Positions 35,127-44,481 of a stretch of DNA of 44,481 bases are shown one piece after another (the stretch's first letter is position 1; every line of letters starts with the position of its first letter). This stretch comes from Hyphomicrobiales bacterium. GTDB lineage: Bacteria > Pseudomonadota > Alphaproteobacteria > Rhizobiales > Xanthobacteraceae. The notes under the pieces are model-generated. The model was given only the letters and a program-made list of their open reading frames with translations. It made no database searches and had not been told where the DNA came from. The translations under genes and the position numbers were made by a program. The stretch covers positions 1 through 44,481 of the forward strand of contig JAFKKH010000037.1 of the NCBI GenBank assembly GCA_017305665.1, in the 5' to 3' direction.

Positions 35127-35846
35127 GTGACGAATTCCGCGACCGCGCCGCTTCCAGCGTCCGTCCTTGAAGCTCTGGCGCGCTACGACACGCCGACGAT
35201 CTGCAACGCCATGGAGATCGTCGCGCCGGAGCGCCGGCTGATCGGATACACCACAAAGCCACTGGTCTGCCCGTTTCCCGATTTGCCGCCGATGGTTGGC
35301 TACGCGCGCACGGTGACGATCCGCTCGGCGGTTCAGTCCGGCTTGCCTGCTGCCGAGCAGGCGGCTCGGCGCATCGCCTATTATGAGTACGTCGGCACCG
35401 GATTCGGGCCGCGCATCACGGTGATCCAGGATATCGATGGGCCCGATGCGGGTTATGGCGCGTTCTGGGGTGAGGTGCAGAGCAACGTGCACAAGGCGCT
35501 CGGCTGCCTCGGCGTCATCACTGACGGTTCGGTTCGCGACATTCCGCAATGGGCGCCCGGCTTCCAGGCGCTTGCGGGTTCGATCGGCCCGTCCCATGCG
35601 TGGGTTCACGCCGAGAGCTTTGGCGGCGAGGTTCGCGTCGCCGGCATGACGGTGCGATCGGACGATCTCATCCATGCCGACCAGCACGGCGCGATCGTCA
35701 TTCCTATCGACGTCGCCGCGAAGTTGCCCGAGGCCGCCGAACTCTGCGGCCGGCGCGAAACGCCTATCCTCGAGATCGCGCGCAGTCCCGATTTCTCGCT
35801 GGAGAGACTGAAGGCGGCGCTGAAGCGGTCGTCCGAGATTCACTGA
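35127..35846 (+). CDS. RraA-like / HMG-CHA aldolase family protein
   Basis: A 239-residue protein of the RraA/dimethylmenaquinone methyltransferase-like fold. The key segment GVITDGSVRDIPQ holds the Arg137-Asp138 pair that binds substrate and divalent metal in 4-hydroxy-4-methyl-2-oxoglutarate/4-carboxy-4-hydroxy-2-oxoadipate aldolases. GEVQSNVHKALG supplies the preceding helix. The presence of the R-D pair favours an aldolase or oxaloacetate decarboxylase over a pure RNase E inhibitor. No aromatic-degradation gene is adjacent, so the substrate is open. The start is a GTG at 35127 with GGAG 8 bp upstream; the open frame further upstream is unrelated. Confidence 0.85.
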   Translation: MTNSATAPLPASVLEALARYDTPTICNAMEIVAPERRLIGYTTKPLVCPFPDLPPMVGYARTVTIRSAVQSGLPAAEQAARRIAYYEYVGTGFGPRITVIQDIDGPDAGYGAFWGEVQSNVHKALGCLGVITDGSVRDIPQWAPGFQALAGSIGPSHAWVHAESFGGEVRVAGMTVRSDDLIHADQHGAIVIPIDVAAKLPEAAELCGRRETPILEIARSPDFSLERLKAALKRSSEIH

Positions 35847-36156
35847 CCTCACAAGCGTGATTAGCATTCGATGTGGAAAGGTGGGCGCGCTGCGGCGCCC
35901 CCTTGGCCATAAATAAATGCCGTCCAACGTCGCGCATTCGGATGCCGGCTAGGCCAAGGTTACCAAAGTGTTGAGATTTTCTCCCGCGCGGTATGGTCCG
36001 GCGGCTCGCGCGTGCCTGTCGGTCTGCAAGGCTCCGCTGGTGGCTTTAAGCTTTACGCCTCTTTAATGGCGCCAACGCTAGGGTGCTGACGCGGCTTAGA
36101 ACAAGCCGTCCCTCCGTCCAGGATGGCCGGTGGGTTCGTATGCGTTGGAGTGTCCC
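35847..36156. other. 310-bp intergenic region before the stator genes
   Basis: No gene is apparent. A weak hairpin GGGCGC-GCTGCG-GCGCCC (35883-35900) lies 36 bp past the RraA-like stop without a T-tract. The rest should hold the promoter of the MotA-like gene; I see no convincing sigma-factor motif. GGAG lies 6 bp before the MotA ATG. Confidence 0.45.
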
Positions 36157-36930
36157 ATGGATATCATGACGGGCGTTGGGCTCGCCTTCGGTATGGCGGT
36201 CGTCGGCACGATGATCTTCATGGGTGGCGATCTTCACATGTTCATCAGCGAACATGCGATGATCATCATTTTCGGTGGTGCGTCAGCCGCCACGATGATC
36301 CGTTTTCCGCTCAACGCGATTCTCCATGGCCTGCCGCTCGGCGCCAAGTTTGCCTTCACCATGAGCCGTCTCTCGGCGCGCGACCTCGTCGATGAACTGG
36401 CGCGGATCGCTGAGATCGCCCGCAAGCAGGGGCCGGTGGGACTTGAAAAGGTCGAGACCGACGAACCGTTCCTCGCCAAGGGCATCCGCTTTGTCGCCGA
36501 CGGTTACGATCTCGAATTCATCCGCGACAATCTCGAGCGCGACCGCGACAATTTTCTCATGCATCTCGACGAGGGCAGCAAGATCTATCGTGCGATCGGC
36601 GATTGCGCGCCGGCCTTCGGCATGGTCGGCACCCTGATCGGCATGGTGCAAATGTTCGCCAATATGACCGACCCGTCCAAGCTCGGCCCGTTCATGGCGA
36701 CCGCGCTGCTTGCAACGCTCTACGGCGCGCTCGTCGCCAATCTGTTCTGTCTGCCGATCGCCGACAAGCTGCATGGCAAGCTGCTGGACGAGGAAACCAA
36801 TCGCACCCTGATTATCGACGGCATCCTGATGATCCGTGATTCCAAGAGCCCCGCGCTGGTGCGCGAAATGCTGCTCGCTTATCTGCCGGAGAAGCATCGC
36901 CACGAGGAAGGCGAGCCAGTTCCGGCATGA
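36157..36930 (+). CDS. MotA/TolQ/ExbB family proton channel protein, MotA-like
   Basis: A 257-residue inner-membrane protein with the MotA layout: two N-terminal helices (about 3-22, 29-50), a cytoplasmic loop of about 100 residues, and two more helices (about 150-172, 183-205). The loop has conserved charged helices and FLAKGIRFVADGYD. The helix CAPAFGMVGTLIGMVQM carries the Pro-Gly signature that matches the proton-channel region of MotA/PomA. With the next gene it forms a stator that turns ion flow into movement of a partner. No flagellar structural, switch or chemotaxis gene is in the window. The start at 36157 is supported by GGAG. Confidence 0.85.
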   Translation: MDIMTGVGLAFGMAVVGTMIFMGGDLHMFISEHAMIIIFGGASAATMIRFPLNAILHGLPLGAKFAFTMSRLSARDLVDELARIAEIARKQGPVGLEKVETDEPFLAKGIRFVADGYDLEFIRDNLERDRDNFLMHLDEGSKIYRAIGDCAPAFGMVGTLIGMVQMFANMTDPSKLGPFMATALLATLYGALVANLFCLPIADKLHGKLLDEETNRTLIIDGILMIRDSKSPALVREMLLAYLPEKHRHEEGEPVPA

Positions 36931-36956
36931 TCTGACGGCGATCCGGGAAATCCGCA

Positions 36957-37787
36957 ATGGCCAAGAAAAAACGCGGCGATGCGCATGGCGGAGGACACGG
37001 CTGGTTCGTCACCTTCGCCGACCTGATGGGCCTGATGATGAGCTTCTTCGTGATGCTCGTCGCGTTCTCGACCATGGACAACAACAAGCTGAAGATCGTC
37101 GCCGGTTCGATGCGCGATGCCTTCGGCGTGCAGACCGACGTGCGCTATTCGGGCATCATCGAGTCGGACGGTCTGCCGACGCGGCCGAAGCTGAAGAACT
37201 CCGCGCATATCCCGCCGGAGGAAGCTTCCAACACGCCGACCCCCGACGAGCAGGAGCGCTCCAAGACCGCAGGCGCGCGCCTCAAGACCGACCGTGAGTT
37301 CGCGCTCGCGTCTGCGTCGTTGCGGCAGGCGCTGCAGGATATGCCGGAACTGACGGAGCTTTCGAAACACATCATGTTCGAGGAGACCAAGGAAGGTCTC
37401 AATCTGGAGATCGTCGATCAGGATGGCCGCTCGATGTTCGCCGAGGGCTCCAAGGTGCCATACGAACGCACGCGCCTTTTGATCAAGAAACTCGCGGCGC
37501 CGCTCAAGGCGACGCCGTTGCGGATTTCGATCACCGGTCATACCGCGTCGAACTTCATGCCGGCGCGCAGCGATTATGACGGGTTCGATCTGTCCGCGGA
37601 CCGTGCCAATGCTGTTCGTCAGATCCTCGAGCGGGAAGGGCTGCCGGCGAGCCATATCTTCGCGGTCTCGGGCAAATCCGACAGTATGCCGCTGTTTCCG
37701 GACGATCCTTCGTTGGCTGCGAACCGCCGGGTGACCATCACGCTGATGCGCGAGGCGCCCCCACTGCCGCCTAACCTGAAGCCCTGA
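36957..37787 (+). CDS. MotB-like stator protein with OmpA-type peptidoglycan-binding domain
   Basis: A 276-residue protein. A basic N-terminus is followed by one membrane helix with the channel Asp22 in WFVTFADLMGLMMSFF, the hallmark of MotB/PomB. A plug/linker (about 45-120) leads to an OmpA-like domain (about 140-265) with ISITGHTASNF, LSADRANAVRQIL and ANRRVTITL, the peptidoglycan-binding signature. It begins 26 bp after the MotA-like stop, so the two are co-expressed. The pair can power flagella encoded elsewhere or another machine. Confidence 0.86.
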   Translation: MAKKKRGDAHGGGHGWFVTFADLMGLMMSFFVMLVAFSTMDNNKLKIVAGSMRDAFGVQTDVRYSGIIESDGLPTRPKLKNSAHIPPEEASNTPTPDEQERSKTAGARLKTDREFALASASLRQALQDMPELTELSKHIMFEETKEGLNLEIVDQDGRSMFAEGSKVPYERTRLLIKKLAAPLKATPLRISITGHTASNFMPARSDYDGFDLSADRANAVRQILEREGLPASHIFAVSGKSDSMPLFPDDPSLAANRRVTITLMREAPPLPPNLKP

Positions 37788-37934
37788 TTATCCACAGTAC
37801 TATTTTACCGGGTGCGGCGACCTGCCAGACAGGTCAATGGCGGCTGCCGATGCTATGGTGCCGGGATTGACGGGCTTTAGCTTGTGGGCGATAGCCTCGG
37901 ATCAAAACAACCATCAGAGCGTTGCAAAGATATC

Positions 37935-39839
37935 ATGGCCGTCAGCGACACATCCGCCGAAGCCACAGGCGAAGCATCGGCCACGACAACCGGTTTTTGG
38001 TCATTAACGCTCGGAAGTATCGGGGTGGTTTTTGGCGATATCGGAACGTCGCCACTGTATGCGTTCCGTGAGGCGGTTAATCACGCCGCGCAAAAGGGCA
38101 CGGTGACGCCGGTGATCGTGCTCGGCGTACTGTCGCTGATCCTGTGGTCGCTGTTCATCGTCGTCACCGCCAAGTACGTTCTCCTGCTGTTGCGGGCCGA
38201 CAACAACGGGGAGGGTGGAACCCTGTCGCTGATGGCGCTCGGGCAGCGGGCACTGGGACGGCGAAGTTTGCTCCTGCTAGCGCTTGGCGTGGTCGGCGCC
38301 TCGATGTTCATCGGCGATTCCATGATTACGCCGGCGATCTCGGTGTTGTCCGCAGTCGAAGGATTGAAGCTCACGGCGCCGGCGCTCGATCACTATGTCG
38401 TCCCGCTGACATTGGTGATTCTCGTCGTGCTGTTCGCGGTGCAGAGCCACGGCACGGCACGCGTCGCCTCGGCGTTTGCTCCGGTGATGGCGCTGTGGTT
38501 CGTAACCATTGCAGCCCTCGGCGTCTTGCATATCCACGAAGACCCGAGCGTGCTGTTAGCGGTCAATCCCTGGTACGCCATTCACTTCCTTCTCAATCAT
38601 GGCCTGATTGGCCTCGTCATCATGGGGCTGGTCTTTCTGTCGGTCACGGGTGGTGAGGCGTTGTATGCCGATCTCGGCCACTTCGGCCGCAAACCCATTC
38701 AGGCGGCGTGGTTCTGTCTGGTACTGCCATCGCTGCTGCTGAACTATTTCGGACAGGGGGCGCTGATCCTCGCCCATCCCGAAGCCATCGAGAACACCTT
38801 CTACCGTCTGGCGCCAGCGCCGCTGATCCTGCCGCTAGTTATTCTGGCAACCGCGGCGACGGTGATTGCAAGCCAGGCGGTGATTACAGGCGCCTATTCG
38901 CTGATTCGTCAGGCCGTGCAGCTTGGATTGCTGCCGCGCTTCGAAGTCCGCTACACCTCCGAGACCCATGCCGGGCAAATCTACCTTCCTCGTGTCAACA
39001 CGCTGCTGCTGATCGGCGTGCTGCTGCTGGTGTTGATGTTCCGCACATCCAGCGGTCTTGCGTCGGCCTATGGAATCGCGGTGTCCACCACCATGGTTGC
39101 CGACGGCATCATGGGCTTTGTCGTGATCTGGAAGCTGTGGAACTGGCGTGCGGCAACGGCTGCGGCGCTGATCGTTCCGTTGGTCGTGGTCGATGTGACG
39201 TTCTTCAGTGCCAATCTTCTCAAGCTGTTTGACGGCGCATGGGTTCCGCTGCTGTTCGGTCTCACCATGGTTATGCTGATCTGGACGTGGCGCCGCGGCG
39301 CGACAATCCTGGTCACCAAGACCCGGCGTGTCGAAGTGCCGCTCGCGGATCTGATCCAGAGTCTCGAGAAGCGGCCGCCCCATATCGTGAAGGGGACGGC
39401 GGTGTTTCTCACCAGCGACCCCAACTTCGTGCCAACTGCGCTATTGCACAATCTCAAGCACAACAAGGTGCTTCACGAACACAACGTCATCCTGACGATC
39501 GAGACGGCGCAAACCCCGCGTGTCGATGTCGCGGAGCGGGTCCGGATGGAAAACATCAGCGACAAGTTCTCGACCGTCCGCCTGCGTTTCGGCTTCATGG
39601 AGTCGCCGAACGTTCCAAAGGCTCTCGTGATCGCACGCAAGCTCGGCTGGCAGTTCGACATCATGGCGACGTCGTTCTTCGTCTCGCGGCGATCGCTCAA
39701 GCCCTCGGCCCAGTCGGGCATGCCGCTCTGGCAGGATCATATATTCATCGCGATGAGCCGCTCGGCCAACGACGCAACCGACTATTTCCAGATCCCGACG
39801 GGACGGGTCGTGGAAGTGGGTACCCAGGTCATAATTTGA
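37935..39839 (+). CDS. kup: Kup family potassium uptake protein, copy 1
   Basis: A 634-residue K+/H+ symporter. The hallmark [11 protein letters not shown] follows the first helix entry LGSIGVVF, and twelve hydrophobic segments extend to about residue 430. [25 protein letters not shown] and [15 protein letters not shown] are family segments. The last 180 residues form the cytoplasmic C-terminal domain. The frame is open upstream to a GTG at 37884, but the ATG at 37935 fits better; no strong ribosome binding site is seen for either. The next gene is a close paralog. Confidence 0.92.
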   Translation: MAVSDTSAEATGEASATTTGFWSLTLGSIGVVFGDIGTSPLYAFREAVNHAAQKGTVTPVIVLGVLSLILWSLFIVVTAKYVLLLLRADNNGEGGTLSLMALGQRALGRRSLLLLALGVVGASMFIGDSMITPAISVLSAVEGLKLTAPALDHYVVPLTLVILVVLFAVQSHGTARVASAFAPVMALWFVTIAALGVLHIHEDPSVLLAVNPWYAIHFLLNHGLIGLVIMGLVFLSVTGGEALYADLGHFGRKPIQAAWFCLVLPSLLLNYFGQGALILAHPEAIENTFYRLAPAPLILPLVILATAATVIASQAVITGAYSLIRQAVQLGLLPRFEVRYTSETHAGQIYLPRVNTLLLIGVLLLVLMFRTSSGLASAYGIAVSTTMVADGIMGFVVIWKLWNWRAATAAALIVPLVVVDVTFFSANLLKLFDGAWVPLLFGLTMVMLIWTWRRGATILVTKTRRVEVPLADLIQSLEKRPPHIVKGTAVFLTSDPNFVPTALLHNLKHNKVLHEHNVILTIETAQTPRVDVAERVRMENISDKFSTVRLRFGFMESPNVPKALVIARKLGWQFDIMATSFFVSRRSLKPSAQSGMPLWQDHIFIAMSRSANDATDYFQIPTGRVVEVGTQVII

Positions 39840-39982
39840 CCGCCAAATTCGTCAAAAAGTGGCGAGTTATGCGTAATTTGCATTCCTGAGGCCTGAAATA
39901 TCGATATGCTATGCACTCAGCGCGGGACTATAAGCCCGGCCGCTTTGCATTTTGTGCAGTGAAGCATTCGAGGCCTCTTCCC

Positions 39983-41920
39983 ATGACGAGCGACACAACA
40001 GTTTCCGCCGCGGCGACGCCGGCGGTGGACGGACTGACAAATGGCCTCGGCGACACCCACTCCACGGCTGGTTTCAAGGCACTGATGCTGGGCAGCATCG
40101 GGGTGGTCTATGGCGACATCGGCACCAGCCCGCTCTACGCGTTCCGCGAGGCCGTCGTCGCTTCCGGCGCCACGGGAAGTGCCGCGAGCGCACAGGTCGT
40201 GCTGGGCGTTCTCTCGCTGATCCTGTGGGCGCTGATAGTCGTGGTGACGCTGAAATATGTTCTGATCCTGCTGCGGGCGGACAATCACGGCGAGGGTGGC
40301 ATTCTGGCGCTGATGGCGTTGGCGCAGCGCGCTGCAAGCCGGCGCGCGGCCACCATCGTCCTGCTCGGTATCATCGGCGGCGCGCTGTTCTACGGCGATG
40401 CGGTCATTACTCCCGCGCTGTCGGTGTTGTCGGCCGTCGAGGGCATCAAGCTGACGACCTCAGCGTTCGATCCCTACGTGGTGCCGATCACCATGATCAT
40501 TCTGCTGGTCCTGTTTGCGGTTCAGTCGCGCGGGACGGCGCGCGTCGCTGCTTTCTTCGGACCAGTGATGTGCGTCTGGTTCGCTGTGATCGCGGCAGCG
40601 GCTATTCCGCGGGTCGTGAGACATCCTGAGGTCTTGCTCGCCTTCAATCCGCTCCATGCCATCGATTTCATGATTCATCATGGTGTCGTCGGCTTCGTTA
40701 CGCTGGGCGCTGTGTTTCTTGCCGTGACAGGCGCCGAGGCGCTTTATGCCGACCTCGGCCATTTCGGCAAACGGCCCATTCAGACGGCGTGGCTTGTGAT
40801 CGTGCTGCCCTCGCTTGTGCTGAACTACCTAGGGCAGGGCGCGCTGGTGATCGCTCATCCCGAAGCAATCGAGAATCCTTTCTTTCTGCTGTTCCCTGCG
40901 TGGTCGCTGGTCCCTGTCGTGGCGGTGGCGACAATCGCGACGGTTATCGCGAGCCAGGCCGTTATCACCGGCGCCTATTCGCTGACACGACAGGCGATCC
41001 AGCTCGGATTGCTGCCACGGTTTGAAATTCGTCATACCTCCGAAACGCATTCCGGCCAGATCTACATGCCGCGCGTCAACATGATGCTCGCCGTCAGCGT
41101 TGTGCTGCTGGTGCTGATGTTCCATTCGTCGAGCGCCTTGGCGTCGGCCTATGGCATTTCCGTCACGGGAACGATGGTCGTCACCGCGATGATGGGTTTT
41201 GTTGTCATCTGGAAGGTCTGGCGCTGGCCGGCGGTTGCAGCCGCTGCCCTGATCGCGCCGTTTCTTCTCCTCGACCTGACGTTTCTCGCGGCCAACCTGC
41301 TGAAGGTCTTCGAGGGCGGTTGGGTGCCCTTGGCGCTCGGCGCGCTGGTGATGCTGCTGATGTATACGTGGCGGCGCGGGAGCCGGTTGCTGTTCGAGAA
41401 ATCCCGCAAGCTCGAATTTCCGCTGCTCGATCTGGTCGCGATGCTGGAGAAGCGGCCGCCGCAGCGTGTCCCCGGGACCGCCGTGTTTTTGACCAGCGAT
41501 CCGAGCTGCGCTCCGACCGCGCTGATGCATAGTCTGAAGCACTACAAGGTTCTCCACGAGAAGAACGTCATTCTCACCATCGAGATGGCGCCGACGCCGC
41601 GGATCGAGCCCGGCGAGCGGGTGCGGCTGGAAGAGATCAGCAGCACTTTCTCGCGCGTGACGCTTCGCTTCGGCTTCATGGAAAGTCCTAACGTGCCGAA
41701 GTCGCTGGCCATTGCGCGAAAACTCGGCTGGCAGTTCGACATCATGGCGACGTCATTCTTCCTGTCGCGCCGTGCCCTGAAGCCGGCCGCGCAGTCCGGC
41801 ATGCCGCATTGGCAGGACCACTTGTTCATCGCCCTCAGTCGCACCGCCAACGATGCCACCAACTACTTCCAGATCCCGACTGGCCGGGTGGTCGAAGTGG
41901 GAACGCAAGTCAGCATTTAG
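39983..41920 (+). CDS. kup: Kup family potassium uptake protein, copy 2
   Basis: A 645-residue paralog of the preceding protein. It shares the helix-1 region ([21 protein letters not shown]), [11 protein letters not shown] and the C-terminal end [12 protein letters not shown] almost residue for residue. Differences concentrate in the N-terminal tail (longer here) and in parts of the periplasmic loops. A 143-bp gap separates the genes and shows no terminator, so a shared transcript is possible. Paralogs often differ in affinity or expression. The ATG at 39983 is chosen; an upstream ATG at 39911 is open but gives a non-Kup lead. Confidence 0.92.
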   Translation: MTSDTTVSAAATPAVDGLTNGLGDTHSTAGFKALMLGSIGVVYGDIGTSPLYAFREAVVASGATGSAASAQVVLGVLSLILWALIVVVTLKYVLILLRADNHGEGGILALMALAQRAASRRAATIVLLGIIGGALFYGDAVITPALSVLSAVEGIKLTTSAFDPYVVPITMIILLVLFAVQSRGTARVAAFFGPVMCVWFAVIAAAAIPRVVRHPEVLLAFNPLHAIDFMIHHGVVGFVTLGAVFLAVTGAEALYADLGHFGKRPIQTAWLVIVLPSLVLNYLGQGALVIAHPEAIENPFFLLFPAWSLVPVVAVATIATVIASQAVITGAYSLTRQAIQLGLLPRFEIRHTSETHSGQIYMPRVNMMLAVSVVLLVLMFHSSSALASAYGISVTGTMVVTAMMGFVVIWKVWRWPAVAAAALIAPFLLLDLTFLAANLLKVFEGGWVPLALGALVMLLMYTWRRGSRLLFEKSRKLEFPLLDLVAMLEKRPPQRVPGTAVFLTSDPSCAPTALMHSLKHYKVLHEKNVILTIEMAPTPRIEPGERVRLEEISSTFSRVTLRFGFMESPNVPKSLAIARKLGWQFDIMATSFFLSRRALKPAAQSGMPHWQDHLFIALSRTANDATNYFQIPTGRVVEVGTQVSI

Positions 41921-42047
41921 GTGCGCTTTTAGCACTGTCTCCGCGCTTGATTTTATTGCCGCAAGAGGCGACTTTGGCGGCCGAAAAGCGGGGCAAGTCG
42001 GCTTCGAATTGTTGCGGCGCCCGACGACGGGCGCGAGGGAGGTCGCG

Positions 42048-42383
42048 TTGGCGGATCAGAATTTCATAGTTCACGATTTGACGCCGGAAGACGTCTCGAA
42101 GGGTATCGCCGACGGGCGCTATCTGCTGGTCGATGTCCGCGAGCCGAACGAAGTCGCGGCCGAAGCCTACCCGGACGCGGTCGTCGTTCCGTTGTCCACG
42201 TTCGATCCAAGGGCCATTCCCGATCCGAACGGCAAGCAGGTGGTGTTTGCCTGCCGCTCCGGCAAGCGCTCGGTGACGGCGTCGCTGGCGGCGCAGACCG
42301 GTGGTCTTGCCTACGACAAGCATCTCGCCGGCGGAATTTTGGGATGGAAGGCGGCTGGATTGCCGACCCGAGCCGGCGGCTGA
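42048..42383 (+). CDS. Single-domain rhodanese-like protein
   Basis: A 111-residue rhodanese domain. The active-site loop CRSGKRS (Cys69) is intact, preceded by YLLVDVREPNEVA, the conserved strand and turn. The C-terminal segment LAGGILGWKAAGLPT closes the fold. The Cys can carry a persulfide, so sulfur transfer or thiosulfate:cyanide activity is possible. The start is a TTG with GGGAGG 5 bp upstream; the frame is open far upstream but that part overlaps the kup end. It precedes the aminotransferase by 7 bp, so they are probably co-transcribed. The biological acceptor is unknown. Confidence 0.85.
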   Translation: MADQNFIVHDLTPEDVSKGIADGRYLLVDVREPNEVAAEAYPDAVVVPLSTFDPRAIPDPNGKQVVFACRSGKRSVTASLAAQTGGLAYDKHLAGGILGWKAAGLPTRAGG

Positions 42384-42390
42384 TCGTCCG

Positions 42391-43554
42391 ATGATATCGA
42401 TGAACAAGGTCTTCGCCGACCTTCCGGTCACGGTCTTCGAGGCGATGTCTCAGGCCGCGCGCGACAACAATGCCATCAACCTCGGGCAGGGCTTTCCCGA
42501 CGATCCCGGTCCGGAAGATATTCGGCGCGCCGCCGCCGATGCCGTCATGAACGGCTACAATCAATATCCCTCCATGATGGGAATTCCGGAGTTGCGGCAG
42601 GCGATTGCCACGCATTACGGACACTGGCACGGCCTGTCGCTCGATCCGATGACCGAAGTGATGGTGACATCGGGCGGCACCGAGGCGCTGACGTCAGCCA
42701 TTCTTGCCGTCGTCGAGCCGGGTGATGAGGTCATCGTCTTTCAGCCGGTCTATGACTCCTACCTTCCGATCATCCGGCAGGCCGGCGGCATCCCGCGCCT
42801 GGTTCGTCTCGAGCCGCCACACTGGCGGCTGACGGAGGAAGCACTGCGGGACGTCTTCACCCACAAGACCAAGGCGGTGCTGTTCAACAACCCGCTCAAT
42901 CCGGCGGCGGTGGTCTATCCGCGCGAAGATCTGGAGTTGCTGGCGCGGTTCTGCCAGGAATTCGACGCCGTCGCGATCTGCGATGAAGTCTGGGAGCACG
43001 TCATCTTTGATGGCCGGGAGCACATCCCGCTGATCACCATTCCCGGCATGCGCGACCGCACCATCAAGATCGGATCGGCCGGCAAGATATTTTCGCTGAC
43101 CGGCTGGAAGATCGGATTCGTCTGTGCCGCGCCGCCGCTGTTGCGCGTCACTGCGAAAACGCACCAGTTCCTGACCTTCACGACAGCTCCCAATCTGCAG
43201 GCCGCCGTCGCCTACGGCCTCGGCAAGTCCGATGACTTCTTCCTCGACATGCGCAAGGATCTCGCGCGCAGTCGGGACCGACTGACCAAGGGACTGGAGA
43301 GCATCGGCTTTCCGGTGTTGAAATCGCAGGGGACGTATTTTCTGACCGTCGACCTGTCGCCGCTCGGCCTCAACGAAACCGACGAGGCGTTCTGCAAGCG
43401 GATCGTGACGGACTACAAGGTCGCGGCGATTCCGGTCTCGGCATTCTATGAACAGGATGCGGTCACTTCAGTGGTACGCTTCTGCTTCGCCAAGAAGGAC
43501 GCGACGCTCGATACCGCGCTGGAGCGGCTGTCCGACGCCGTGCATCGCCGCTAG
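42391..43554 (+). CDS. Class I/II PLP-dependent aminotransferase (kynurenine/methionine aminotransferase-like)
   Basis: A 387-residue fold-type I aminotransferase. The PLP lysine is Lys232 in GSAGKIFSLTGWKIGF, a segment typical of the kynurenine aminotransferase/YbdL group. The Asp that holds the pyridine nitrogen is in AICDEVWEH (Asp198), and NNPLNPAAVVY is the cofactor-Asn region, where NPLNP replaces the more usual TPHNP. LGQGFPDDPGP near the N-terminus is also group-typical. Likely substrates are methionine, glutamine or aromatic amino acids with a keto acid partner; exact use is open. The following receptor gene starts 7 bp after its stop. Confidence 0.88.
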   Translation: MISMNKVFADLPVTVFEAMSQAARDNNAINLGQGFPDDPGPEDIRRAAADAVMNGYNQYPSMMGIPELRQAIATHYGHWHGLSLDPMTEVMVTSGGTEALTSAILAVVEPGDEVIVFQPVYDSYLPIIRQAGGIPRLVRLEPPHWRLTEEALRDVFTHKTKAVLFNNPLNPAAVVYPREDLELLARFCQEFDAVAICDEVWEHVIFDGREHIPLITIPGMRDRTIKIGSAGKIFSLTGWKIGFVCAAPPLLRVTAKTHQFLTFTTAPNLQAAVAYGLGKSDDFFLDMRKDLARSRDRLTKGLESIGFPVLKSQGTYFLTVDLSPLGLNETDEAFCKRIVTDYKVAAIPVSAFYEQDAVTSVVRFCFAKKDATLDTALERLSDAVHRR

Positions 43555-43561
43555 GACCGCA

Positions 43562-44481
43562 ATGGTGATGAATCGTTACAGCTCGATCTGGGTAGGCATC
43601 ACGGCTGCGCTGGTTCTCGGCGCGATGTCGCTGCCGACGCGCGCGGCGGAGCGGGTGGTCAACTTCTATAACTGGTCGAACTACATCGCGCCCGGTGTGC
43701 TCGATGCTTTCACCAAGGAGACCGGCATCAAGGTGGTCTACGACACCTTCGATGCCAACGAGACGCTGGAAACCCGGCTGCTTGCCGGCAAGTCCGGCTA
43801 CGATGTGGTGGTGCCGACCGCGTATTTTCTGCAGCGCCAGATCACCGCCAACATTTTCCAGAAACTCGACAAGTCGAAGCTGCCGAATCTCGCCAATGCC
43901 TGGCCCGAGGTGACGACGAAGCTCGCGGTGTATGATCCCGGCAACCAGTATGCTGCGAACTACATGTGGGGCACGACGGGCATCGGCTACAACGTCAAGG
44001 CGGTGCAGCGGATTCTCGGACCCGATGCCAGGATCGATAGCTGGAGCACCATCTTCGATCCGGACAAGCTCGCAAAATTCAAGGATTGCGGCGTCCACAT
44101 GCTGGATTCTGCCGACGACATTTTGCCCGCGGCGCTGAATTATCTTGGCCTCGATCCGAATTCCACCAAACCGGCCGACCTCGACCAGGCCGCCGCACTC
44201 GTCAGCAAGGTCAAACCCTTCGTCCGGAAATTTCATTCATCCGAATACCTGAACGGTCTCGCGACCGGCGAGATATGTCTCGTCGTTGGATGGTCCGGCG
44301 ATATCAAGCAGGCGCAGAGCCGCGCCGCGGAAACCCACAACGGTGTCGAGATCGGTTATGCGATCCCGAAGGAGGGTGCGCAGATGTTCTTCGACAATCT
44401 CGCCATTCCGGCGGATGCGAAGAACGTTTCTGAGGCCTACGAGTTGATCAACTATCTCTACCGCCCTGATGTGGCGGCGAA
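43562..44481 (+). CDS. ABC transporter polyamine-binding protein, PotF-like (partial, runs off window)
   Basis: The first 306 residues of a periplasmic receptor of the spermidine/putrescine type are present; the gene continues past the window edge (family length is about 365). A signal peptide (residues 1-29, cleavage near ARA-AE) is followed by VVNFYNWSNYIAPGVLDAF, the family's first strand, then SGYDVVVPTAYFLQRQ and LVVGWSGDI. These match PotF/SpuD-like putrescine-binding proteins. Transport partners (ATPase and permeases) would be expected downstream, outside the window. Exact ligand is not decided. Confidence 0.88.
   Translation, partial: MVMNRYSSIWVGITAALVLGAMSLPTRAAERVVNFYNWSNYIAPGVLDAFTKETGIKVVYDTFDANETLETRLLAGKSGYDVVVPTAYFLQRQITANIFQKLDKSKLPNLANAWPEVTTKLAVYDPGNQYAANYMWGTTGIGYNVKAVQRILGPDARIDSWSTIFDPDKLAKFKDCGVHMLDSADDILPAALNYLGLDPNSTKPADLDQAAALVSKVKPFVRKFHSSEYLNGLATGEICLVVGWSGDIKQAQSRAAETHNGVEIGYAIPKEGAQMFFDNLAIPADAKNVSEAYELINYLYRPDVAA

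Noticed and set aside
36157-37787. Reading the stator pair as TolQR or ExbBD
   Set aside because: The second protein has an OmpA-type peptidoglycan-binding domain and a MotB-type TFADLM helix, and the first has the four-helix MotA layout with a long cytoplasmic loop.
43463-44236. 257-codon frame antisense to the PotF-like gene
   Set aside because: The plus strand encodes a receptor with signal peptide and family motifs that continues off the window.

Overview
The window is GC-rich chromosomal DNA from an alphaproteobacterium, most likely of the order Rhizobiales and the Bradyrhizobium/Rhodopseudomonas/Afipia group (Bradyrhizobiaceae). The reasons are the gene content (DUF2865 protein, DUF1289 protein, retropepsin-like secreted protease, TakP-type TRAP receptors, tandem kup genes, class II DAHP synthase), two exact CtrA-type boxes (TTAA-N7-TTAA), and one intergenic palindrome of a kind I recall as recurrent in this group. 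The assignment comes from reading the sequence; no search was run. No insertion sequence, prophage, CRISPR array, rRNA or tRNA was seen. It looks like stable core genome, densely packed with about 41 genes.

Layout. 1-2.2 kb: glucan metabolism, with the start of a leftward gene resembling glgE diverging from malQ around a 30-bp palindrome. 2.3-6 kb: dusA, converging on a leftward group of sensor kinase, DUF1289 protein and retropepsin-like protease; a CtrA box lies 100 bp upstream of the kinase. 6-9.8 kb: a beta-hydroxyacid dehydrogenase, a VOC protein, an exported propeller-like protein and the Mrp/ApbC Fe-S carrier. 10-14.7 kb: two tandem TakP-like TRAP receptors, each followed by its own intrinsic terminator, converging on one dctQ-dctM permease pair. 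14.9-20.2 kb: moaA, a lipoprotein with a CtrA box, gph diverging from rpiA, then a DUF2059 protein and glutathione reductase. 20.2-25.9 kb: an alpha/beta hydrolase diverging from class II DAHP synthase, dgkA and nadE, which converge on a DUF2865 protein.

26.2-30.4 kb: a small six-cysteine exported protein diverging from a tightly coupled operon of cysS, a 37-residue membrane protein, a GNAT acetyltransferase and cimA. 30.5-35.8 kb: a LOG-family gene diverging from an Atm1-type ABC exporter, followed by psd and pssA (phosphatidylethanolamine synthesis) and an RraA-like protein. 36.1-37.8 kb: a MotA-like/MotB-like stator pair with no other flagellar gene in view. 37.9-41.9 kb: two tandem Kup potassium transporters. 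42-44.5 kb: a rhodanese, a class I aminotransferase and the start of a polyamine-type ABC receptor that runs off the window.

Most genes are housekeeping or transport. I found no clear new multi-gene defence or mobile system. The points most worth following are the CtrA boxes upstream of a DivJ/PleC-type kinase and a lipoprotein, the two-receptor TRAP arrangement, the stator pair without flagellar neighbours, the 37-residue membrane protein inside the cysS-cimA operon, and several well-formed palindromes next to promoters.
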